From an uncultured Clostridia bacterium (GTDB lineage: Bacteria > Bacillota > Clostridia > Oscillospirales > Acutalibacteraceae): a stretch of DNA of 36,091 bases. The stretch lies in NCBI GenBank assembly GCA_946415335.1, contig CAMKSB010000003.1, forward strand, positions 1-36,091, given 5' to 3'. The position numbers and the translations under genes are program-made. Shown one piece after another: positions 8,518 through 16,323 of the stretch. Position 1 is the first letter of the stretch. Each line of letters opens with the position of its first letter. Below the pieces are notes generated by a model, which saw only the letters and a list, made by a program, of their open reading frames with translations, searched no databases and had not been told where the DNA came from.

Positions 8518-10551
8518 ATGTTTACAGTGATTATATGTGATGAAGCTGTCCTCAGCGACATCAACAGTAAATATCAGTTGTACCTCAAACCGTTACTTGA
8601 AACAAAAGAAATTGCGTTTTGCGCGTGGAACCCCAAAGCGAAAACATTGCAGGAGGCGGTGCCCGATCTGGAGGGGGCGATAAAGTCCAACACCGACTGG
8701 CGTGCGGTGGTCGTTTTCGATCGTCGCGTGGAATCTTACGAGTTGTTGTATCAAAGCAATCCCTTTGATTTTGTCGGCACAAAAAAAACACCCGCTGCGC
8801 TTGATACGCGCGAACAGATTGAAGAATTCCGCAATTATGTGGAAAGCACCGCTCAAAAAGCGGTTGAAAATCCGTTGATGAAGCTGTCTGTCTGGCTCTG
8901 CGGATACAGTGTACCGCGTCGCCCGGAAATCATTGAAGAGGAAGCGGTGAAAAAGGAGACGCCTTGTTCCGACGCCTATTTCGCCATTCTCAAAAAAGCC
9001 GGGATAACGCCGACAGAATGGGAAACTTCCTATGCCAGAGCGTACCGCTACGATTGCGTCAAGGCACATTTTCTGCCCGAGGGGGAGTTGTTTTATCCCC
9101 CGAAATCTGTCATCGCTATCGCCGAACGTGCCAAGGATATTGAGTTGGAGCAAGCGGAAGCGGCGTGGCAGAATCACAGCGAATATGATTATTCAAGTTT
9201 TGCCGAGGACAACCTGTATTCGTCAAAATTGCGCTGTCTGGTCTATCAGATGCCGACCATCAGAGACAGGATCCCCGAGGTGGAGTATTTTCGTTTCCTT
9301 GCGACAATGCTCATTTTCGCGCAGAATGACGTATCTTTCGATATGTTCAGGTACAGCCGAGTGTACGAACTGAGCTCCGAAATTGACCGTAAAGCACTCG
9401 AGAAAGACTGCAACGACTATGTTTGTCGTCTTCACGATTCGCAGCGCCGTATTGCGCAACTGCGCCGTCGCAATGATTTGTTGAACAGCAGCCCGTATGA
9501 CGACGCCTATGCCGCCAGAGAATTCGAGGCGGAGGCGCTTGTGCCCGTAAAAATGACAGAAGGCTACAAAAAAGACAGCCTGATGTGCGAATACGACGAC
9601 ATCGGCCTGTCAGCTGACTGCCCGGAGGATGAATTGGGATATTGGCAGCGCCAGTATACCGACATCCGTAAGCAGTTTATCCGTTTTCTCCGTCAGCCAC
9701 AGCGCAGCATCAAACGTGCCGTAGAAGTAGATTTTGTCGCAAGGCGCAAAGCAGACGTTGTGGCGGCAAAGCGGATTACGGATTTTCAAAAGGAGGATAT
9801 TCAATTCAAGCTTCAGGAAGAGGAGCAGAATATGATCGAGACCTCTACCTCCAAGGTGTTTGACAAAAAGCGGTACGACGAGATGCTGGAAAAAGCTGAC
9901 CGCGAGGTAAAGCGCGGCATTGCGCAACGCATGACGCGCAAGAAAACCATTGTGCTGGGCATTGTGATTCTGGCGCTCTGCTTTGTCGGGTTCATCCCGC
10001 TTTTGATCAGTCGCTTCAACAATGTCGGTACAGGAGGTTTTTCGCTGGTGTTGATTTCTGCCGCGCTGGGAGTGGTTGCCGTTGCGCTGCTGATTTGTAT
10101 TTTCTATCTGCGCTCGCGGTTGAAAGACCGGTTTAAGGGCTTCAATACGGCGATGGAAAATATTTACGGCGAGGTAGATGGTTCGCTGCAGGTGTTCTCG
10201 AAGTACCTTACGCATGCCTGCACGGTAATGCGTGAATTTGACATTCTGAATGCCATCGATAACAAAGACGATTATCAAAGCAACGTATTTGGAATGCATG
10301 AATCGGCGATTGAGCAGCGTTTTCAGGAGCTGTACCGCATTTTTCCCGAGTATATTGTCAGTGATTATGAGCCGAGTGATACACTGACCACTTTCGATTA
10401 CGATTTTGATCAGGCGGTTTCCTATCCGTTTGACTTTATCCTTATCACGGAAGCACGTAAAATACCGTTTTTGCGTCCGGGAACTGAGGTAACCATTCCC
10501 GTGAACTACATTGCGTCAATCAATCTGAGGAGGGAGGAGCTATATGACTGA
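8518..10551 (+). CDS. Membrane protein of unknown function, co-cistronic with tubulin-like gene
   Basis: 677-aa ORF, 34-nt gap to upstream gene; two adjacent TMs (IVLGIVILALCFVGFIPLLI; FSLVLISAALGVVAVALLICIFYL); charged helical region before the TMs. Confidence 0.85.
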   Translation: MFTVIICDEAVLSDINSKYQLYLKPLLETKEIAFCAWNPKAKTLQEAVPDLEGAIKSNTDWRAVVVFDRRVESYELLYQSNPFDFVGTKKTPAALDTREQIEEFRNYVESTAQKAVENPLMKLSVWLCGYSVPRRPEIIEEEAVKKETPCSDAYFAILKKAGITPTEWETSYARAYRYDCVKAHFLPEGELFYPPKSVIAIAERAKDIELEQAEAAWQNHSEYDYSSFAEDNLYSSKLRCLVYQMPTIRDRIPEVEYFRFLATMLIFAQNDVSFDMFRYSRVYELSSEIDRKALEKDCNDYVCRLHDSQRRIAQLRRRNDLLNSSPYDDAYAAREFEAEALVPVKMTEGYKKDSLMCEYDDIGLSADCPEDELGYWQRQYTDIRKQFIRFLRQPQRSIKRAVEVDFVARRKADVVAAKRITDFQKEDIQFKLQEEEQNMIETSTSKVFDKKRYDEMLEKADREVKRGIAQRMTRKKTIVLGIVILALCFVGFIPLLISRFNNVGTGGFSLVLISAALGVVAVALLICIFYLRSRLKDRFKGFNTAMENIYGEVDGSLQVFSKYLTHACTVMREFDILNAIDNKDDYQSNVFGMHESAIEQRFQELYRIFPEYIVSDYEPSDTLTTFDYDFDQAVSYPFDFILITEARKIPFLRPGTEVTIPVNYIASINLRREELYD

Positions 10552-13500
10552 TTCGTTTAACGGCGTTTTGGAAATCATCAAAACGCTGTCGGCGATTGTT
10601 CCGTTCTTGCTCCTCGGACTGCTGAGCAGCAAGGTGAATTTAAAGCGCGAAATCCGGGATCGTCAGTTTCTGATGCCTGTTTTTACCGTGGTGTTCGTCA
10701 TTTTGACGATGATATTCCTCAAAAATATCAACGACGGCATATTAGGTCTGATCAGCGGTATTCCTAAGCTGCTTGACAATATCATCAAAAACATTCCTTC
10801 GAATTTTGCGGATTTTCTCAAAACGCCCCTTGATTCATTAAAAAACTGGATCAACAGTCTCGATCTGAAATACTGGGTTTTCTATATTTCCAATACGCTG
10901 ATTATCGCTGCGTATTTAATAATCAAGCGCATCATCATCTCCATTCTCAAGAAAGTCAACGAAAAGGAGCGTCCGCTTCACACGCGCGTCGCGGGCTTGT
11001 TCTATCAGTATTTTGCCGAAAAAGATATGTGGTATCTTCGCGACGACTATGTGCAGGCGAGAACTTTTTCCAAGGTGGCATTTTATACTGTTTTGGTGCT
11101 GATGTCGCTCTTGATGCTTATTTCGGGCAGATTGTACGTTTTCGGTTTGCTGGCGGATGTGTTCTATCCGGTGTTCAGCGTGATTTTGGTGGGAGAGGTT
11201 TATTTCTTCCTCAACGGCGTCAGCAAAGCGGAGTATTTGAACGACGTGCTCGGTGAGGATGAAGAATCCTACCGCACGGCAAACTACTCATTAATGCGCA
11301 AATACCTTCGCGATTTGTTCGGCGACAAGCTGCTGATTGAGAACACGAACGTCAATATTTCGCTTTCCAACGATATTACCAACAACGAGGTGATTGAAAA
11401 CCTCCTCAATGACATGGATCCAAAGGTGGTTGCGTTTGCCACTTATTATGACAAGCTCAACAAAGACGGTTTTGATTTGGATCATAACTATCTGCGTTCC
11501 TCTCTGGATTTGCTCAACGGAAAAAGCATTCTCTTTAACAATCCTTTCTACAAGGATTTGATTCCCTATGCTTTTTATCCGATGAATCGAACGCTGCTCA
11601 GCCAGAAAAAGGTTTTGATCGTGCTGGGCAGACATTCCGTCGAGGAGGATATTGTCAAGTGGATCGAGGACGGAATCGAGGCGGTAACCAATATTCCGTT
11701 TTTGTGGCGAACCGGCATTCTTTCCAAAACGGCTCAGGATCTGGATATCGGTATCATTACACGCTCCGATGTGATTAACATGGAGGTACACAATGCCAAC
11801 CGCGCCTTTTTAGAGCAGGTAGGCTTTATGGTGGTGCTCGAGCCCTCAAAGCTGATCACGACAGCACAGATTGGTTTGAATCTTCTGGTGAAGACCTGCC
11901 GCGATGAGGGAGAAAAGAACATCGTTTTCTGTTTGTGTGACAAAAATTGCGACGGCTTGATCGACGCAATGTCTCATATTCTGATGACCAACCTGACCGA
12001 GGTTTCGGCGACCGAAAAGCACAACGGCACTTCGTCTTATATGTGCTGGGATGCGGATGACTCCTATATGCATCACAGACAGGTACCGAATGTGTCGCGT
12101 TATCTGGGCGTAGGTACGGAGCTTTCCTTTGCGGCACTGAAAAACCAGACTCCCCATACCTCATGGTACGGCGGACAGGCTTTTCCCGTCACCGATATGA
12201 ACTGGATTGACCGCCAGTATTATTATGATTTAATGAAATATGCGGAGCTTCCCACCGACCAGGAGCTGATGGACGAGTATTTTTATACCACCCCCAACTT
12301 CTGGAGCGCGGAAGCTGCAAAAAACAACTATATCACCGTTGAGGATGAGTCCTGCAACATGTTTGAAATTCTGCGGAACTTCTCAACGCGCTCCACGGAG
12401 CAGGGCTTCATCAACGTCATTTCGTCCTCCTACATGTTAAAAGACTACATGGCGAGCAACTATACGGTTTTTGAAACGGATGCCAAGGCGATCCCCTGCA
12501 TTGTTGCAGACTATGCAAGAACCAAGAGAAACGTTGTTCTGGAGCTGATCCTGATGCTGAGTCGCGGCTTTGTGTCCGACAAACGCATTCAAAAGGAATT
12601 CTCGCTTGTCGGTCTGCCGACGCTCAACACCGGAAAGCTGCTGTGGCATGAGATTTACCGCACGCTGTCTCCCGTTAAGCTGGTGTCGTCACTTCCTTCC
12701 GACTATGCCGAGGCTGTCGACTACACCTATGACAAAAAGCTGATTCTGCCCGGCGGCGACGCTTTATCGGTGAACGAGGTGTTGACAAGCGATGATAGAT
12801 ACAGTCTTGATCGCGGCGAGCTGCAGCACGGCTTCAGCATCATCAACGAAGCGTTCTTCTACAGCTTTGTTAATTCCCTGAAATCTGCGAGCTATATTTC
12901 CGAGGACGAAAAGGGTGAGCGCTACTATCTCGGCGCGGAGCTGCGCGATCATATTTACCAAAAGCTTTTGCCGGGACAGTTTTTTACATACAGCGGCAAG
13001 TATTACGAAATGCTGTATACAACCTATGACGGTCAGGTGCTCGTCAGAAGAGCGGCAGACCATATCGACGGCAGACCTTCTTACCGTCAGATCCGCAAAT
13101 ACCGTATCACCGATACAAAGGTTTCTGAAAAAATCGGCGCGGTGCGCGATATCGGCGGCATCAGGCTGACAAATCTGTATGCGGACTTCTCCGTGAAGAC
13201 AGAGGGCTACTACAAAATGAATGCTTACAACGACTTTACCACCGCGAAGAAGGTTGTTTTCGAGGGTGAGAAAAGCCGCATTCCCGACCGTATCTACATC
13301 AACAAGCAAATTCAGCGAATCGATCTTCCGAACACGGACGGTGCGCTGACGAATGAAATCAGATATACCATCACGCTGTTGCTCAACGAGGTTTTCAAAA
13401 CGCTTTTCGCGGAGAATGCCCCATACATTGCAGCGCTGACAGATATCAGCCACGTCGGTGAAGACGTCAACGTGAATCCGATGACCTATTCTTTGGAAAC

Positions 13501-16255
13501 CGCGTGTGAAAGCCCCGAAAACTGCATTTATATCATTGAGGATTCCGGACTGGACATGGGTTTGCTGGTTGCCGTCGAACGCAATCTGCTGCGCATTCTT
13601 CGAATTATCGAGGATTATCTGTCATGGAACAAGGGCGCGATTGCCTACAGCATCAAGCCTCCCAAGACGGAGGAGCCGTTGATTATCGATCCCAACGATA
13701 ACGACTTTGAGCTCGGCAAGGAGAAAAAAGACGGCTTGTTTAAGCGAATCGGAAAAGCATTCAAGCAATTTTTCCAAAGTATCGGAAACTTTTTCAAAAA
13801 GCTTTTCAAACGTAAAAAGAAGGATCCCGTTGTTCCGGAAGAACCGCAGCCCGAAATACCGCAGGAGCCTGTTCCGGAAGAACCGCAGCCCGAAATTCCG
13901 CAGGAGCCCGTACCGGAGGAACCGCAGCCCGAAACTCCGCAGGAACCCGTACCGGAGGAACCACAGCCGGAAACTCCGCAGGAGCCCATACCGATTGAGC
14001 CGCGGCAGGAAACCCCGCAGGAGCCTGTTCCGGATGAGCATCAGCCGGAAAAATCCGGTGAAACAGAGGGGATTTCGCCCGAAAAGCCGGTGGAAAACAT
14101 GGCTCTTGAAGAAAAGATACAATATCCGGACAGCGGCAGCACGTTTCCCGAGTTTGTCCGCAAACCGTACCACAAGCGCTATTATCTGCTCTACGGCGAT
14201 GAGGGCGAGCCTGATGTGATCGATTCCAACGGAACGCTGTCCTATCTCAAAGGGCTTCAGCTCGGCAATAACCCGCTCAAGGAAGTCAGAAAGAACCGGA
14301 AGCTTTCCCGCTTGGTAGAGGCTTCGTTCCGTCCAAACCGAAAAAATGTGCGCTGCTGCGATTTCTGCGGCAAGGAGATCTATGGCGTAGAATTTGAAAC
14401 GCTCGTCGACGGTCGCGACAGATGTATCAGCTGCGGCAGAACTGCCGTGAAAACCGAAGAGGAATTCATCAAGATATTCGACGACGTCAAGCGCAACATG
14501 GAGTCCTTTTTTGACATTCGGATCAACACGGGCGTCAAGGTGGAAATGGTCAACGCGACGAAGCTGCATAAGCGGCTGGGACAGTCCTTTGTACCCACCT
14601 CCGGCTACGACGGCAGAGTGCTCGGCGTTGCTATCAGAAAGCACGGCAAATTCACGCTGATGATTGAAAACGGCTCACCGCGCATGAGCACCATTCTGAC
14701 CATGGCGCACGAGCTGACGCACATCTGGCAATACCTGAACTGGGATGAAAAGGATATCCTCAGAAAATATGGCAAAAAGCTGAACCTTCAAATCTACGAA
14801 GGTATGGCAAAGTGGGTTGAAGTGCAGTATGCCTGCCTGATCAATGAGCTCGGTACCGCCAAGCGTGAGGAGCTTATTACCATGAACCGTGCCGACGAAT
14901 ACGGCTTTGGCTATATCCGATACAAGGCGAATTATCCCATCACCACCGGCACCGTGATCGCCCGCGAAACGCCGTTTGACAACATCGAGCTTCCGCTTGA
15001 TCCGATGTACTGCGGCAGCGATGTTTCCGCGCTGCGCATTGAGGACAACAGTGCCGAATTCGATGTCCCGCTCGACGATGATGATTACACAAGCTACTTT
15101 GATAGTGAAGAAGAGGATGACGAAAAGGACATAACCCCGGAGATGTCCACTGACGCCCCCGTGTTAAAGCCTGTCATTCAAAGAACGCCCGGCAGCGTTC
15201 CCCTTTACGCGTTCGAAACCCTCAACGACAGCGAAAAGGAATTCTATCAAAGGGTTGTGAGTGCAATCGAGCGTTTTGAAACAACGATTGATGCGCTTCC
15301 CGAGTGGATGACGCTCTCTGCATTTGAAAAAATCCGCACTTGCGTCACCAACGACCATCCGGAGCTGTTCTGGTATGAGGGAGATTTCACGTATTACCAA
15401 GACAGCGCGAGCAGTAAGCTTGTTCGCATTGAGCTGACTTACAGCATGAGCGAGGTTCAGGCGGAAAACAGAAAACTGGAGATTGAAAACGCAGTTCCTG
15501 TTTTTCTCGCCGGCATCACCGAGGATACCTCGGATTACGACGCGGTAAAGACGGTCTACGAGAATATCATCAAGCTGACCGACTATGACCATATCGGACT
15601 GAAAAAAGAGGATTCAGGCAAATCCTCCGGCAAGCCCGACGATTTGCGTTCTGTCTACGGCGTTCTTGTCAATCGAAAAGCTGTCTGTGCCGGCTATGCA
15701 AAAACCACACAGTATCTGCTCAATCGCTTAGGCATCGAATGTACCTATGTTTCGGGAACGACCAATGATGACGGCCGCCACGCGTGGAACCTTATCAAGC
15801 TCGAGGGAGAATATTACTTTATGGACACCACTTGGGACGATCGTTCTTCCACGGATGCGTCCAAATCCACATCCCGAGAGATAACCTATAACTATTTCTG
15901 CATCACCACGGCGGAGATGAATCTTGACCATACCCCGGACACAACGATTCCGCTTCCGCCATGCACCTCACGCCAATGCGATTACTACTACCGCACCGGA
16001 AAGCTCAAGCAGACCTACAGTTTTCAAGCCTTCCGCAACGCTGTGAAGTACTGTGTGCAGAACGGTGAACGCACAATTGCCTTCAAATACACCGATGAGG
16101 AACAGTACCGTAAAATGCTCAGGGAAATCATCGACAACAAAAAGTTCTTTGAAGTGATTCAATACTTAAATATGACGCTCAAGGTTCATATCAAGTCGTC
16201 TTATTCCTATGTGAAATACGATAAGAAGCTGATTCTCAGAATATCCCTGCAATAA
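10544..16255 (+). CDS. 1903-aa multi-domain membrane protein: N-terminal TM bundle, large unknown middle region, Pro-rich repeats, Zn-ribbon/LIM-like + DA1-like HExxH metallopeptidase, C-terminal transglutaminase-like domain
   Basis: Overlaps upstream gene by 8 nt; several N-terminal TMs; (VPEEPQPE[I/T]PQEP)n; CCDFCGKEIYG...DGRDRCISCG; MAHELTHIWQYL...IYEGMAKWVE; KAVCAGYA...DDGRHAWNLIKLEGEYYFMDTTWDD (Cys-His-Asp). Confidence 0.9.
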   Translation: MTDSFNGVLEIIKTLSAIVPFLLLGLLSSKVNLKREIRDRQFLMPVFTVVFVILTMIFLKNINDGILGLISGIPKLLDNIIKNIPSNFADFLKTPLDSLKNWINSLDLKYWVFYISNTLIIAAYLIIKRIIISILKKVNEKERPLHTRVAGLFYQYFAEKDMWYLRDDYVQARTFSKVAFYTVLVLMSLLMLISGRLYVFGLLADVFYPVFSVILVGEVYFFLNGVSKAEYLNDVLGEDEESYRTANYSLMRKYLRDLFGDKLLIENTNVNISLSNDITNNEVIENLLNDMDPKVVAFATYYDKLNKDGFDLDHNYLRSSLDLLNGKSILFNNPFYKDLIPYAFYPMNRTLLSQKKVLIVLGRHSVEEDIVKWIEDGIEAVTNIPFLWRTGILSKTAQDLDIGIITRSDVINMEVHNANRAFLEQVGFMVVLEPSKLITTAQIGLNLLVKTCRDEGEKNIVFCLCDKNCDGLIDAMSHILMTNLTEVSATEKHNGTSSYMCWDADDSYMHHRQVPNVSRYLGVGTELSFAALKNQTPHTSWYGGQAFPVTDMNWIDRQYYYDLMKYAELPTDQELMDEYFYTTPNFWSAEAAKNNYITVEDESCNMFEILRNFSTRSTEQGFINVISSSYMLKDYMASNYTVFETDAKAIPCIVADYARTKRNVVLELILMLSRGFVSDKRIQKEFSLVGLPTLNTGKLLWHEIYRTLSPVKLVSSLPSDYAEAVDYTYDKKLILPGGDALSVNEVLTSDDRYSLDRGELQHGFSIINEAFFYSFVNSLKSASYISEDEKGERYYLGAELRDHIYQKLLPGQFFTYSGKYYEMLYTTYDGQVLVRRAADHIDGRPSYRQIRKYRITDTKVSEKIGAVRDIGGIRLTNLYADFSVKTEGYYKMNAYNDFTTAKKVVFEGEKSRIPDRIYINKQIQRIDLPNTDGALTNEIRYTITLLLNEVFKTLFAENAPYIAALTDISHVGEDVNVNPMTYSLETACESPENCIYIIEDSGLDMGLLVAVERNLLRILRIIEDYLSWNKGAIAYSIKPPKTEEPLIIDPNDNDFELGKEKKDGLFKRIGKAFKQFFQSIGNFFKKLFKRKKKDPVVPEEPQPEIPQEPVPEEPQPEIPQEPVPEEPQPETPQEPVPEEPQPETPQEPIPIEPRQETPQEPVPDEHQPEKSGETEGISPEKPVENMALEEKIQYPDSGSTFPEFVRKPYHKRYYLLYGDEGEPDVIDSNGTLSYLKGLQLGNNPLKEVRKNRKLSRLVEASFRPNRKNVRCCDFCGKEIYGVEFETLVDGRDRCISCGRTAVKTEEEFIKIFDDVKRNMESFFDIRINTGVKVEMVNATKLHKRLGQSFVPTSGYDGRVLGVAIRKHGKFTLMIENGSPRMSTILTMAHELTHIWQYLNWDEKDILRKYGKKLNLQIYEGMAKWVEVQYACLINELGTAKREELITMNRADEYGFGYIRYKANYPITTGTVIARETPFDNIELPLDPMYCGSDVSALRIEDNSAEFDVPLDDDDYTSYFDSEEEDDEKDITPEMSTDAPVLKPVIQRTPGSVPLYAFETLNDSEKEFYQRVVSAIERFETTIDALPEWMTLSAFEKIRTCVTNDHPELFWYEGDFTYYQDSASSKLVRIELTYSMSEVQAENRKLEIENAVPVFLAGITEDTSDYDAVKTVYENIIKLTDYDHIGLKKEDSGKSSGKPDDLRSVYGVLVNRKAVCAGYAKTTQYLLNRLGIECTYVSGTTNDDGRHAWNLIKLEGEYYFMDTTWDDRSSTDASKSTSREITYNYFCITTAEMNLDHTPDTTIPLPPCTSRQCDYYYRTGKLKQTYSFQAFRNAVKYCVQNGERTIAFKYTDEEQYRKMLREIIDNKKFFEVIQYLNMTLKVHIKSSYSYVKYDKKLILRISLQ
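13832..14053 (+). repeat. In-frame 39-bp (13-aa) Pro/Glu-rich tandem repeat, ~5.6 copies
   Basis: VPEEPQPEIPQEP x2, VPEEPQPETPQEP x2, IPIEPRQETPQEP, VPDEHQPEK. Confidence 0.95.
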
Positions 16256-16263
16256 TGCATGAG

Positions 16264-16300
16264 AGGGCAGTCAACACCACGGTGTTTTGACTGCCCTTTT
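16264..16300 (+). terminator. Rho-independent terminator-like hairpin after the 1903-aa gene
   Basis: AGGGCAGTCAA-CACC-AC-GGTG-TT-TTGACTGCCCTTTT. Confidence 0.8.
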
Positions 16301-16323
16301 CCAAATGATATAGAGGTATAATC

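Noticed and set aside
13832-14053. Possible CRISPR-like array
   Set aside because: Units are contiguous, in frame and without unique spacers; it is a coding minisatellite.
13622-14644. 340-aa and 114-aa minus-strand ORFs with repeated RFLRYGLLRNFGLRF / GSCGVSGCGSSGT units
   Set aside because: Antisense readings of the Pro-rich tandem repeat; repetition is explained by the + strand coding repeat.
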